A stretch of 64,000 nt of DNA from contig PHFB01000006.1 in the NCBI GenBank assembly GCA_002841355.1, forward strand, positions 1 to 64,000. Direction: 5' to 3'. Position numbers and translations under genes: made by a program. A model generated the notes under the pieces. That model had not been told where the DNA came from. It saw only the letters and a program-made list of their open reading frames with translations, and ran no database searches. Source of the DNA: Actinobacteria bacterium HGW-Actinobacteria-1 (GTDB lineage Bacteria > Actinomycetota > Coriobacteriia > Anaerosomatales > Anaerosomataceae). This document shows, piece after piece, positions 25,751 through 34,696 of this stretch; the first letter of the stretch is position 1; each line of letters opens with the position of its first letter.

Positions 25751-27145
25751 ATGGACACTCAATCGCTTTTGCGTTCGCTTCCAAAGGTCGACAAGCTGCT
25801 CGAGCGGGCGGACATCGCCGCGCTTGCCGAGACACACCCGCGTAGCGTCGTGACGGACGCCATCCGGGAGACGGTCGACGCACTTCGCGCCGACATCCTC
25901 TCGGGCGTGTTGCACGAGGTGGGCGAGGACGCGGTCGTCTCGGCGGTCATCACGCTTGTGGAGCGCAAGGGCGTCCGCTCGCTGCGCCGCGTCATCAACG
26001 CGACCGGCATCGTCGTGCACACGAACCTCGGTCGCTCGCGGCTGGCGCCGTCCGCCGTGGATGCCGTTGCCGAGGTGGCGGGCTCGTACTCGACACTCGA
26101 GTACGACGTCGAGAGCGGGGAGCGCGGCAGCCGGCACTCGCACGTGGAGGAGCTCATCTGCAAGCTCACTGGTGCCGAAGCAGCCATGGCCGTGAACAAC
26201 AACGCCTCGGCCGTGCTTATCGGCCTTGCGGGGCTTGCCCGCGGCAAGGAAGCCATCGTCAGCCGCGGGCAGCTTGTGGAGATCGGCGGCAGCTTCCGCG
26301 TGCCCGACGTGATGCGCGAAAGCGGCGCCACGATGGTGGAGGTCGGCACCACCAACAAGACGCACCTCAGCGACTACGAGAAGGCGCTCACGCCTGCGAC
26401 GGGTCTGCTGCTCAAGGTCCACACCAGCAACTATCGCGTGGTGGGCTTCACAGAGGAGGTCACGCTTGGCGACCTCGTCTCGCTCGGCGGCCAGCATGGC
26501 ATCCCGGTCATGGAAGACCAGGGCTCCGGCGTGCTCGTGGACCTGCGCAAGTGGGGCCTGCCGTACGAGCCCACGGTCGGCGAATCAATCGCCGCCGGCG
26601 CCGATGCCGTCACGTGCAGCGGCGACAAGCTTCTCGGCGGACCGCAGGCCGGCATCATCGCCGGCAAGTGGCACGTGATCGCCGCGCTCAAGAAGCACCC
26701 GCTCGCGCGCGCTATCCGGCTCGACAAGATGACGCTCGCGGCGCTCGAAGCCACGCTTCGGCTGTACCTCGACGAAGAGCGCGCGAAGCGTGAGATCCCC
26801 ACGCTCGCGATGCTCTCGGCAAGCAAGGAGGCGATGGCCGGACGTGCCGTGCGCCTCGCCGACGAGATCGCCCGCGCCTGTGGCGACGCGTACCTGGTGG
26901 GCACCGCCGAGGATGTCTCGCGCGCCGGTGGCGGTTCGCTGCCGATGGCCGACATCCCCACGGTCGTTGTCGCCGTCATGCCGCAGCGCATGAGCGTCAC
27001 CGAGCTTGAGGCACGCCTGCGCTGCGCCGAGCCGCCCATCGTCGCGCGCATCAACGCCGACCGCGTGCTACTCGACCCGCGCACGCTCACGCTGGGCGAG
27101 GAAGCCGAAATCGTGGCCGCGCTCGCTGCCCTTGCGGGGTCCTAG
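25751..27145 (+). CDS. selA: L-seryl-tRNA(Sec) selenium transferase
   Basis: This PLP enzyme converts seryl-tRNA(Sec) to selenocysteinyl-tRNA(Sec) with selenophosphate. The 464-residue protein shows the N-terminal tRNA-binding region (LLRSLPKVDKLLERADI), RRVINATGIVVHTNLGRS, AAMAVNNNASAVLIGL and the PLP lysine in CSGDKLLGGPQAGII near residue 295. The length is normal for bacteria. It is followed by selB after only 3 bases, so they form a unit. A possible -10 (TAGAAT, 25739-25744) lies 7 bases before its start. Confidence 0.95.
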   Translation: MDTQSLLRSLPKVDKLLERADIAALAETHPRSVVTDAIRETVDALRADILSGVLHEVGEDAVVSAVITLVERKGVRSLRRVINATGIVVHTNLGRSRLAPSAVDAVAEVAGSYSTLEYDVESGERGSRHSHVEELICKLTGAEAAMAVNNNASAVLIGLAGLARGKEAIVSRGQLVEIGGSFRVPDVMRESGATMVEVGTTNKTHLSDYEKALTPATGLLLKVHTSNYRVVGFTEEVTLGDLVSLGGQHGIPVMEDQGSGVLVDLRKWGLPYEPTVGESIAAGADAVTCSGDKLLGGPQAGIIAGKWHVIAALKKHPLARAIRLDKMTLAALEATLRLYLDEERAKREIPTLAMLSASKEAMAGRAVRLADEIARACGDAYLVGTAEDVSRAGGGSLPMADIPTVVVAVMPQRMSVTELEARLRCAEPPIVARINADRVLLDPRTLTLGEEAEIVAALAALAGS

Positions 27146-27148
27146 CGC

Positions 27149-29056
27149 ATGACCGGCCCGTCGCTCGTCCTCGGCACTGCCGGGCATATCGATCACGGCA
27201 AGTCCTCGCTCGTCCGCGCGCTCACCGGCACGGACCCCGATCGCCTTGCCGAGGAGAAGGAGCGCGGCATCACCATCGAGCTCGGTTTCGCGCAGCTTGA
27301 GCTGCCGAGCGGCCGAACGATGGGCGTCGTCGACGTTCCCGGCCATGAGAAGTTCGTGCGGCAGATGGTAGCGGGCGCGACCGGCATCGACGTCGTGCTG
27401 CTCGTGGTCGCTGCCGATGACGGCGTCATGCCACAGACCCGCGAGCACCTCGCGATCATCGACCTTCTCGGCATCCCGAAGGGTGTCGTGGCGCTCACGA
27501 AGGCCGACCTGGCCGATCCCGACTGGATCGAGCTTGTCGCCGAGGACGTGCGCGCGCTGCTGCGTGACACCTCCATCGACGGCGCGCCGATCGTGCCGGT
27601 CTCCTCCAAGACCGGCGCCGGGTTGCCCGAGCTGCTCACGGCGATCGACTCGGTCGCCGATGAAGCCGTCTCGCGGCAGGCGAGCCTCACGATGCGCCTG
27701 CCGGTGGATCGCGTCTTTACCATCGCCGGTGCGGGCACCGTGGTGACCGGGACGCTGTGGAGCGGTTCGGTCGAGCGCGACGCGCAGGTGGAGATCTACC
27801 CCTCGGGCGTTCGCGGCCGGGTCCGCTCGGTACAGATGCACGGCGCCCAGGCCGAGAAGGCCGTCGCCGGTAACCGCGTGGCGCTCAACCTCGCGGGCGT
27901 GGAGCGCGACGAGATCGACCGCGGCGACATCGTGGCCGAGCCCGGCAGCCTCACGGTCACCGACCGCTTCGACGCGCACATCACGTACCTTGCGAGCGAG
28001 GAGAAGCCCTTCGAGAGCGGCACGCGCGTGCACGTGCATCACGGCACGCGCGAGGTGCTCGGTAGGGTGCTCTTCATGGACGTGCCGTCGCTACCGCCGG
28101 GCGGCAAGGGCGTCGCGCAGGTGCGGCTGGAAGAGCCGCTCGCGCCGCGTTACGGCGATCGCTTCATCATCCGCTCGTACTCGCCGATGTGGACGATCGG
28201 CGGCGGCGTCGTACTCGACGCGCTTCCGCCACGGCGCACCACGCTCAAGCCGTACGAGCGCGAGCTTCTTGAGGCGCTCATCGCGCACGATCTCTCCTCG
28301 GCGGCGATCGGGCTGCTCTCTTCGCGCGCGCTGCCGATGACGTCCGCGCAGGTCGCGCTCGCGCTTGGCGTGCCGCGCGCGGGAGTCGCTGACGACCTCA
28401 ACAAAGCCGCGCTCGAGCGGCTCAAGGTGGGTAACGACACGTACTTCGTGACCGAGGAGGCGCAGTGCCACCTTCTGAGCGGTATCGAGCGCGAGCTGCT
28501 CGCGTTCCACGCCGCGAACCCGAACGCGACCGGCATCGCGGCGCTTGCGCTGCGAGACCGCGTCGATCGGCGCCTCGACCCGAAGGTCTTCGATGCGCTC
28601 CTTGCGCTTGCGACGACGCGCGCCATCGCCGCGCTCGCCGACGGCCAGGTGCGCCATCCCAAGGCTGCCAGCACCGCGCTTGCCGAGGAGGAAGCCGCGC
28701 GCGTCGCGCTCGTGCCGCTGCTGCAATCGCAAGGTCTGGCGCCCGGCACGGTCGCCGAGCTCGCTGCGGCGGTCGGGATCGACGCCGGCGTGGTGCGCAA
28801 GGCGCTGACGAAGCTCGTCGCCGAGGGAACGGTGGTGCGTATCGGCCCCGAGCTGCACTTCGACGCCGGTGTCGTCGCCACGGCCCGCGAGCGAATCGTC
28901 GGATACCTGAAGGAGCATGGCGAGATCCTCGCCCGCGACGCTCGCGACATCACCGGCAGCAGCCGCAAGTACATCGTGCCGCTGCTGGAGTACTTCGATT
29001 CGCAGGGCATCACGAAGCGCGATGGCGATTCGCGCACGCTCGGCCGTCTCGGCTAG
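27149..29056 (+). CDS. selB: Selenocysteine-specific elongation factor
   Basis: SelB carries Sec-tRNA(Sec) to UGA codons marked by a SECIS. The 635-residue protein starts with the GTPase motif [17 protein letters not shown], followed by [26 protein letters not shown] and LTKADL (NKxD equivalent). EF-Tu-like domains 2 and 3 follow, then winged-helix repeats that bind the SECIS (for example [20 protein letters not shown] near residue 545). Its stop TAG shares the bases CTAG with the stop of the convergent sensor kinase. Confidence 0.95.
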   Translation: MTGPSLVLGTAGHIDHGKSSLVRALTGTDPDRLAEEKERGITIELGFAQLELPSGRTMGVVDVPGHEKFVRQMVAGATGIDVVLLVVAADDGVMPQTREHLAIIDLLGIPKGVVALTKADLADPDWIELVAEDVRALLRDTSIDGAPIVPVSSKTGAGLPELLTAIDSVADEAVSRQASLTMRLPVDRVFTIAGAGTVVTGTLWSGSVERDAQVEIYPSGVRGRVRSVQMHGAQAEKAVAGNRVALNLAGVERDEIDRGDIVAEPGSLTVTDRFDAHITYLASEEKPFESGTRVHVHHGTREVLGRVLFMDVPSLPPGGKGVAQVRLEEPLAPRYGDRFIIRSYSPMWTIGGGVVLDALPPRRTTLKPYERELLEALIAHDLSSAAIGLLSSRALPMTSAQVALALGVPRAGVADDLNKAALERLKVGNDTYFVTEEAQCHLLSGIERELLAFHAANPNATGIAALALRDRVDRRLDPKVFDALLALATTRAIAALADGQVRHPKAASTALAEEEAARVALVPLLQSQGLAPGTVAELAAAVGIDAGVVRKALTKLVAEGTVVRIGPELHFDAGVVATARERIVGYLKEHGEILARDARDITGSSRKYIVPLLEYFDSQGITKRDGDSRTLGRLG

Positions 29057-30450
29057 ACGGGCTCCGGTGCCTCCCGGCGCTTGAGGCGGATGGTGAAGAC
29101 CGCGCCGGTGCCCTCCGTCGCATTGCGGACCTCGATCGTGCCGCGATGCAACTCCACGAGCCGTTTCGTGATCGCCAGCCCCAGTCCGCTGCCACCGCCG
29201 CTGCCGTCGCGCGGACCGGGTGCGCGGTAGAAGCGGTCGAAGATGCGTCCAAGGTCCTCGGCTTTGATGCCGGTTCCGGTGTCCGCGACCGAGAGGCACA
29301 CGGTATCGCCCTCGTTCTTCGCCGAGATGGTCACGGTGCCGCCCGCCGGCGTGTGACGGATCGCGTTGCGCACCAGGTTCATCAGCGCCTGCTCGAGCAG
29401 GTCCGGGTCGCCATCGACCCAGAGTTCCTCGGCAGTGTCCGCCACGATGGCCGGACCACCGATGACGCGGGCGCGTACGACCGCTTCCTCGATGAGCGTA
29501 GCCACGTCGAGCGGCTGGAACGCCCGCGTTGCGCCGCGGTCGAGGCGCGCGAGCGCGAGCAGGTCGTCAACAAGCCGCTCGAGCCGCCCGGCCTCGTCCC
29601 GGATAGCGGCAAGCGCTTCGCGTTTGGCTTCGTCGTCGGTGAGCGGATGCTCGATGAGATCGAGGTTCCCCCGCACGACCGCAAGCGGTGTCCGAAGCTC
29701 GTGCGAGGCGTCGGCGATGAACCTGCGTTGCTCGGTGAACGCGGTCTCGAGCCGGTCGAGCATCTCGTTGAACGATGCCACCAACGCACCGACTTCGTCG
29801 CGCGGCCCCTCGTACGGCACGCGTCCGCCGAGTGATGCCTGCGTGATGCGCCCCGCCGTCGCCGAGACCTGTCGCAGCGGCCGCAGGCTCGCGCGCGCAG
29901 CCCATGCCGAGAGCGCGGCGCCGATAAGCACGACCATCGAGCCGCCAAGGCCGAGGGTGCCGCCTAGATCGGCGGCGACTGAGTTCATGTAGGCGGTGGA
30001 GATCGCGGCCTGGAAGACACCCTCAACGGCGCCTTCGGTGGAGACGATCGATGCGGTCGCGATGCGGTACTGCGTGTCGTCGAGCGTGAGCGTCTTGAAG
30101 CCGACCGCCGGCATCTCCACGTTTCCCGGCGCGCTCTCGATCCGTATCTCGGAGTTCGAAAGCACGCGACCGTCTGCTAGGCGCACGAGCAGTATCGGGT
30201 GGGTGCCCGACTCGACCTTCGTTCGTGCCGAGAGGTACGTCCGTGCGATCTCGACGAGCCCGGCGGTGGCCTCCTCGGACTCGCCGCTGCGCACGGCGGC
30301 CATGAACGCCTCGGTCTCGCGGAGCAGGCCACGGTCGACGTCGGCCTGCAATCCCCGCGAGACGGCGACGTACGAGGTCAGCGCGAGCGCGACAACGCCT
30401 GCGGTGAGCGTGAGCGTCATCGCGATGGCGACGCGCCCGGATGCTGTCAT
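29053..30450 (-). CDS. Membrane sensor histidine kinase
   Basis: 465 residues. Segment 1 (residues 7-29), an extracytoplasmic sensor of about 135 residues, segment 2 (about 164-184), HAMP (185-237), a HisKA domain with the phospho-accepting His250 in ADASHELRTPL, and an HATPase domain with NLVRNAIRHTP, VADTGTGI and GSGLGLAI. It starts 4 bases after the response-regulator stop and is the last gene of the minus-strand unit begun by the 23-haem cytochrome. It probably senses a redox or envelope signal that controls that cytochrome. Confidence 0.9.
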   Translation of the reverse strand: MTASGRVAIAMTLTLTAGVVALALTSYVAVSRGLQADVDRGLLRETEAFMAAVRSGESEEATAGLVEIARTYLSARTKVESGTHPILLVRLADGRVLSNSEIRIESAPGNVEMPAVGFKTLTLDDTQYRIATASIVSTEGAVEGVFQAAISTAYMNSVAADLGGTLGLGGSMVVLIGAALSAWAARASLRPLRQVSATAGRITQASLGGRVPYEGPRDEVGALVASFNEMLDRLETAFTEQRRFIADASHELRTPLAVVRGNLDLIEHPLTDDEAKREALAAIRDEAGRLERLVDDLLALARLDRGATRAFQPLDVATLIEEAVVRARVIGGPAIVADTAEELWVDGDPDLLEQALMNLVRNAIRHTPAGGTVTISAKNEGDTVCLSVADTGTGIKAEDLGRIFDRFYRAPGPRDGSGGGSGLGLAITKRLVELHRGTIEVRNATEGTGAVFTIRLKRREAPEPV

Positions 30451-30454
30451 TCGT

Positions 30455-31120
30455 CTACGGCCGGACACGGTACCCCGCTCCGCGAACGGTCTCGATGACC
30501 GAGGGCTCACCCCGGCGGTCGAGCTTGCGTCTGAGATACCCCACGTAGACGTCAACGATGTTGGACGCGCTCTCGAAGCCGAAGCCCCAGACCGTGTCGA
30601 GGATCTGCTGGCGCGTGAGGACCTGGCCGGGGTGCCGCATCAGGTACTCGAGCAGTGCGAATTCGCGCGAGGGGAGATCGACGGACTCATCGCCGTGTGT
30701 GGCGATGCGCGTCCTGATGTCGAGGGAGAGGTCCTCGGTCTGCAGCACGCGCGAGCTCTGCTGTCCGTGGCGTGCCGCCGCCCGCACGCGAGCCGCAAGC
30801 TCGGCGAACGCGACCGGTTTCACGAGGTAGTCGTCAGCGCCCAGATCGAGGAGGTCGACCTTGTCGTCGATCTCGCCGAGCGCCGTCACCACGATGATTG
30901 GCACCTCGGCGTCGCGTGCTCTGATCGTATGGAGCACGTCCCGACCGCTGCCGTCGGGCAGCACGAGATCGAGCAGGATGAGGTCGTAGTCGTGGGCCGC
31001 GGACATGCCAAGCGCCTCCGACGCAGTCGCAACGCGATCGACCGCATGTCCCTCGGCATCAAGCCCGCTCTCCATGAATGCTGCGATGCGATCCTCGTCT
31101 TCGACGAGCAGGATTCTCAT
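30455..31120 (-). CDS. OmpR/PhoB-family response regulator
   Basis: 221 residues. The receiver domain has VEDEDR acidic residues, phospho-accepting Asp51 in ILLDLVLPDGSG, the Thr in VVTA and the Lys in VKPVA. The C-terminal winged helix has the OmpR-type ending LTRQQILDTVWG ... VDVYVGYLRRKLD and VRGAGYRV. It is encoded between the small anchored protein and its kinase. Seven-bp direct repeats with an 11-bp period upstream of the cytochrome (33327-33355) are the kind of site this family binds. Confidence 0.93.
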   Translation of the reverse strand: MRILLVEDEDRIAAFMESGLDAEGHAVDRVATASEALGMSAAHDYDLILLDLVLPDGSGRDVLHTIRARDAEVPIIVVTALGEIDDKVDLLDLGADDYLVKPVAFAELAARVRAAARHGQQSSRVLQTEDLSLDIRTRIATHGDESVDLPSREFALLEYLMRHPGQVLTRQQILDTVWGFGFESASNIVDVYVGYLRRKLDRRGEPSVIETVRGAGYRVRP

Positions 31121-31150
31121 GGTGACTCCTCGGCATCCGGGTTCTGCGGT

Positions 31151-31570
31151 CTAGTCGTGATGCTCCTCGGGCACTTGCTCTCCTGAAGATTCCCCGTCGG
31201 CTGGTTTCGCAGCGGGGGACGTCTCCTTCGAGGAGCTGCTGTCGCTGGAGTCGTGGTCGTCGCCGTCTTCTTCGCGCACCTCGGGGGCGATGACCTCACG
31301 CTTCGGGGTCGCTCTGACCGCGGTGGAGGTGACGGGGGAGTCGGTGGGTTCCAGCACAGCTGGCTCGGTGGTGGCAGCCGATGGCTCTGCCGGGGGCGTA
31401 GCGGGTGCGGGGGCGACCGCTTGAGCGAGCCGCGTGAACGTTATCACCGGCAAATCGCTCGATACCGGTTGACGGATACCGTTGAGCGAGATGGCGTACG
31501 CACCCGCGCCAGCAAGCAGCAGGCCGGCCGTGAGGCCGACCAGAACGCTCTGCTTCGATCGCTGCAGCAT
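31151..31570 (-). CDS. Small anchored or secreted acidic protein
   Basis: 139 residues. A basic start and hydrophobic segment (VLVGLTAGLLLAGAGAYAI) form a signal anchor. The outside part is Pro/Ala/Thr-rich and then strongly acidic (EEDGDDHDSSDSSSS), ending EEHHD. No known domain. It lies between the cytochrome and the response-regulator gene on the same strand; TATAGT (31614-31619, complement) could be its own -10 element. The Asp/His-rich tail could bind a metal ion. It may be the accessory protein sensed by the adjacent kinase; that is a guess. Confidence 0.6.
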   Translation of the reverse strand: MLQRSKQSVLVGLTAGLLLAGAGAYAISLNGIRQPVSSDLPVITFTRLAQAVAPAPATPPAEPSAATTEPAVLEPTDSPVTSTAVRATPKREVIAPEVREEDGDDHDSSDSSSSKETSPAAKPADGESSGEQVPEEHHD

Positions 31571-31633
31571 GGTTGTGGCTCCCTTAGAACCAGCGTACGT
31601 TACCTGCACTCTTACTATACCCACCCGGGTACC

Positions 31634-33268
31634 CTAGTCGTCGGGCGGGCCGTTCGGGTGGCAGCGTACGCACGTTGCGGAGCCATAGCCGTTGGGGTGA
31701 CAGTTCGTGCAGGCGAAGCTGCGGTATGTGTGCTCGCCGCCGGGGATGCGCGGGTGCGTGAACGTCGCGCTGCCCCAGGAGCTGCTCGGCGAATGGCAGT
31801 TCGCGCACGTCGTGCCGTAGTGGTTCGCCGGTGCCGTGTGACACGACGCGCATGTCGTGGACGTCGGGTGGTAGAACCTCCAGGAGCTTCCCGGCTTGTG
31901 ACAGGTCACGCAGCTGAGTCCCGAGTGGCCGGACGGCCTGCTGTGGCAGTTCGTGCATGTCGCGGTCGATCCGGGGTGCGTGAACTTCGCGGCCGAGAAG
32001 GCAGTCTTGGGGTTGTGGCAGGTATTGCAGGCGCCCGAGTAGTGCTTCGCTGGTGCCTTGTGGCATGTCGCACAGTTCGCAGTTGCACCCGGGTGAGTGA
32101 ACTTGGCCTTCGCGAAGGCGATCTTGGGCGAGTGGCACGTGTAGCAGGTGCCCGAGTAGTGCTTCGCCGGTGCCTTGTGGCACGTCGCGCAGTTGGCTTT
32201 GGCGCCCGGATGCGAGAACTTCGTGTTCTTGAACGCCACCTTCGTCGAGTGACATGCCGAGCACGTGCCCGAGTAGTGGCGCGCGGGCGCGGTGTGACAG
32301 CTGGCGCACGATGTCGAGGTCGGATGCTTGAATGTCCAGGCGGTGCCGGTCGTGTGACACGTGGTGCAGGTCTCGGTGGCATGAGCGGCCGGGCGGGTGT
32401 GACACGTCGTGCACGTCGCGGTTGAGGAGGGGTGCTCAAAGGCCCAGGATGTGCCAGTTTCGTGGCACGTCGCGCATGCACCCGCCCGGTGCTCTGCCGG
32501 AGTTGTGTGGCAATCCACGCACGTTGTCACGTCCGTGGCGTGTTCGAACGACCAGGAAGCGGCGGTCGTATGGCACGTGGTGCAGACAGAGGTCTCGCTC
32601 GTGGCTGTGGTGCTCACGCTCTTGAACGTGGGATGCGAGCGCGCCTCGGGAGTGTGGCATGTGGCGCAGCTTGTCTTCGCCATGTCATGGCAGTTCGAAC
32701 AGGTGACGCTGATGTGGCCGGGAAGGTTCGCCGAACCGGCGCCGACGACCGCGATCGTGAGCCGATCCTTCGCCTGTGCGGCGGCAGAGTCGAGGATGCC
32801 CGCCTCGGCAAGTGCGGTCGAAGTGACCTTGTGACCCGCGCTTGCATGACAGTCGACACATGAACGTTCGCCGCGGTGCGTCTCGTGCGTGAATCCCGGG
32901 ATCTTGGGGTCTATTGTGCCGCTGTGGCAGGCCAGACAGCGGCTGTCCGGGATGTCCGTTACGGCACCCGGGAACTTCGGCTCGGTGGTGAAGTGGTCGT
33001 ACACCTCTTTGAGGGCGACCACTTTGTGTGCGATTTCCGACTTCAGGCCGGGCTCGACATGGCAGGAAACGCACGAGATACCTGCGTGGGCGCCTTCGTT
33101 CCAGGCGACGTAGTAGGGGTCCATTTCGTGGCATGAGGTGCAGAATCCGGGACGGCTCGTATAGTTCGTGGCGGCGACGGCGCCACCCGTGAGTGCGCCA
33201 AGAGCGAGAACGACGACGATCGCGGTGATCGCTGGCTTGCGTCGCATAGCGGCGAACAGTCGTCTCAT
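31634..33268 (-). CDS. Multihaem c-type cytochrome, 23 CxxCH sites
   Basis: 544 residues. After an N-terminal membrane anchor (AITAIVVVLALGALTGGAVA) comes a NapC/NirT-like region (FCTSCHEMDPYY, CVSCHVEPG, then KEVYDHF) and a long array of haem sites. I count 23 CxxCH motifs in all. In the middle, units of about 30-40 residues recur, with CATCHKAPAKHYSG and SHPG/THPG. It should carry electrons from the quinone pool across the wall to an outside acceptor or partner. The ATG at 33268 has GGAGCTA before it; the open frame extends upstream through tRNA-Sec and is rejected. It heads the unit with the two-component genes. Confidence 0.93.
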   Translation of the reverse strand: MRRLFAAMRRKPAITAIVVVLALGALTGGAVAATNYTSRPGFCTSCHEMDPYYVAWNEGAHAGISCVSCHVEPGLKSEIAHKVVALKEVYDHFTTEPKFPGAVTDIPDSRCLACHSGTIDPKIPGFTHETHRGERSCVDCHASAGHKVTSTALAEAGILDSAAAQAKDRLTIAVVGAGSANLPGHISVTCSNCHDMAKTSCATCHTPEARSHPTFKSVSTTATSETSVCTTCHTTAASWSFEHATDVTTCVDCHTTPAEHRAGACATCHETGTSWAFEHPSSTATCTTCHTRPAAHATETCTTCHTTGTAWTFKHPTSTSCASCHTAPARHYSGTCSACHSTKVAFKNTKFSHPGAKANCATCHKAPAKHYSGTCYTCHSPKIAFAKAKFTHPGATANCATCHKAPAKHYSGACNTCHNPKTAFSAAKFTHPGSTATCTNCHSRPSGHSGLSCVTCHKPGSSWRFYHPTSTTCASCHTAPANHYGTTCANCHSPSSSWGSATFTHPRIPGGEHTYRSFACTNCHPNGYGSATCVRCHPNGPPDD

Positions 33269-33310
33269 TAGCTCCGGCTCCGTTCGAACGGGTCGAGTCT
33301 CGTCTCCAGA

Positions 33311-33364
33311 AGTATCGGGAGACTCAATGAGCGCTCGATGAGCGCCAAATGAGAGTTCTCTCAT
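33311..33364 (-). promoter_or_regulatory. PhoB-type 11-bp direct repeats and -10 before the cytochrome gene
   Basis: On the plus strand ATGAGCG (33327), ATGAGCG (33338) and ATGAGAG (33349) recur every 11 bp, that is 7-bp repeats with 4-bp spacers, as in OmpR/PhoB boxes. A -10-like GATACT (complement of 33311-33316) lies 10 bp from the nearest repeat, as at PhoB-activated promoters. The last repeat is also part of a perfect palindrome, ATGAGAGTTCTCTCAT (33349-33364). The cytochrome ATG is about 40 bases downstream of the -10. Confidence 0.6.
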
Positions 33365-33422
33365 GAGGAGCGCGAGCCGCGCGGTTTGACAGGCACCGGA
33401 CGGCTCCCCACAATACCGCCCT

Positions 33423-33519
33423 GGAGGCGAATGGGTCCTGGTGGGCTCCGCGGTCTTCAAAACCGTCGTGGGGCGTGAAGAGCGTCCTGGGTGTGTTCGA
33501 TTCGCACACGCCTCCGCCA
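33423..33519 (+). tRNA. selC: tRNA-Sec (anticodon TCA)
   Basis: Acceptor GGAGGCG pairs with CGCCTCC. The D stem has 6 bp (GGGTCC/GGGCTC) closing a 4-nt loop TGGT. The anticodon loop CTTCAAA carries TCA. A long variable arm and T arm GTGTG-TTCGATT-CGCAC follow, then discriminator G and encoded CCA (33517-33519). The long D stem, tight D loop and extended variable arm are diagnostic. It lies 4.4 kb after selB, between divergent cytochrome genes. Confidence 0.95.
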
Positions 33520-33646
33520 TAGCGTGAACCAGCGGGCGCCCTTCGGGGCGCTCGCTGTCGTTGCACCGTGCGATTGCCGCCTATCGGGTCCCGACAACGG
33601 GTATGCACGCAACGACCGGTGCCGATGCCGTGACCTGGGGGCCCTC

Positions 33647-34687
33647 GTGAAGAGCGCAGTGGATTCCGCGAGCGAGGTGAGGTCGCCGCGGGCAGGACGC
33701 AGCCGTCGCGCCTGGATCACCGGGAGTGTGGTGGGTGCGGTGCTTCTGGCGCTTCTCGGCGGCTCGCTGGTGTACACCGAGCGCTCATCGTTCTGTCCCG
33801 CGTGTCACGAGATGCAGCCGTACTACACCGCCTGGCAGGCGAGTGGCCACGCCTCGGAGGCACAATGCGTGGACTGTCACGTCGATGCTGGCATCATCGC
33901 GCACCTTGCCCACAAGCCCACGGCGCTCAAAGAAGTCTGGGACCACTTCACGAAGGACAACCGCTTCCCGAACTACTCGGTCGCCGTCCCTGACGGTCGC
34001 TGCGTGCGGTGCCATCCGAAGGTGGTCAAGAAGATAGGCGCCCGCTTCGATCACGCGCTCCACGAGAAGAAGGGGCGCTGCCAGGACTGCCACGCCATCA
34101 CAGGTCACCTTGTGACGCTCGAGGCGCTTCGCACGGCTGGAATCCTCAAGGAAGGTGCCGGCATGCCGGCGATTCCGACCGGCGCCACGCCATCGACCGC
34201 GGCCGGGCACAAGAAGGTCGTCTGCCAGCAATGCCACGATCAGGCGAAGATGAAGTGCTCGCAGTGTCACCAGGCGCCACACGACGACCGCGGCGAGTGC
34301 TCCGATTGCCACAAGACCGGCGAGAAGTTCGTGTTCGTGCATCCGAGCACAGCGGTCGACTGCGCGTCGTGTCACAAGAAGCCAGCGAAGCACCCGGCGA
34401 CGACTGCTTCATGCACGACGTGCCACAGCGGCGGAGGGAAGAGCTGGGCGTTCGTGCACCCGAAGTCAACGAAATGCGCCGACTGCCACAAGGCACCCGC
34501 GAACCACTACGGCACTGACTGCACACGCTGCCACAAGACGACGGTCCCATTCGCGAACGCGACGCTCAATCACCCGCGGACGGCAGAGCACAGCTACAGG
34601 AGCTTCGCGTGTGTGAAGTGCCACCCCAGCGGCTACGCGACCGCCAGCTGCACCTGCCACGGCGGTCGGCCGCCGTCGGGCGACTAG
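33647..34687 (+). CDS. Multihaem c-type cytochrome, 12 CxxCH sites
   Basis: 346 residues from GTG 33647. A membrane anchor (GSVVGAVLLALLGGSLVY) is followed by the NapC/NirT-like start FCPACHEMQPYY, CVDCHVDAG and KEVWDHF, then a haem array; I count 12 CxxCH. It resembles the 23-haem protein at both ends (C-terminal RSFACVKCHPSGY against RSFACTNCHPNGY). The last motif is CTCH, one residue short of the CxxCH expected by comparison (CVRCH in the longer protein). Probably a quinol-linked partner or alternative to the divergent cytochrome. tRNA-Sec lies upstream. Confidence 0.9.
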   Translation: MKSAVDSASEVRSPRAGRSRRAWITGSVVGAVLLALLGGSLVYTERSSFCPACHEMQPYYTAWQASGHASEAQCVDCHVDAGIIAHLAHKPTALKEVWDHFTKDNRFPNYSVAVPDGRCVRCHPKVVKKIGARFDHALHEKKGRCQDCHAITGHLVTLEALRTAGILKEGAGMPAIPTGATPSTAAGHKKVVCQQCHDQAKMKCSQCHQAPHDDRGECSDCHKTGEKFVFVHPSTAVDCASCHKKPAKHPATTASCTTCHSGGGKSWAFVHPKSTKCADCHKAPANHYGTDCTRCHKTTVPFANATLNHPRTAEHSYRSFACVKCHPSGYATASCTCHGGRPPSGD

Positions 34688-34696
34688 CGCGCGGCG

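Noticed and set aside
31634-33268. CRISPR-like periodicity in the cytochrome gene
   Set aside because: The repeats are diverged and keep the CxxCH reading frame; they encode protein units. No CRISPR array was seen anywhere in the window.
33423-33519. tRNA-Sec read as part of a protein gene on either strand
   Set aside because: The full cloverleaf with 6-bp D stem, TCA anticodon and CCA is diagnostic.
33269-33520. In-frame upstream extension of the 23-haem cytochrome
   Set aside because: It would run through tRNA-Sec; the membrane-anchor start at 33268 has its own ribosome site and promoter.
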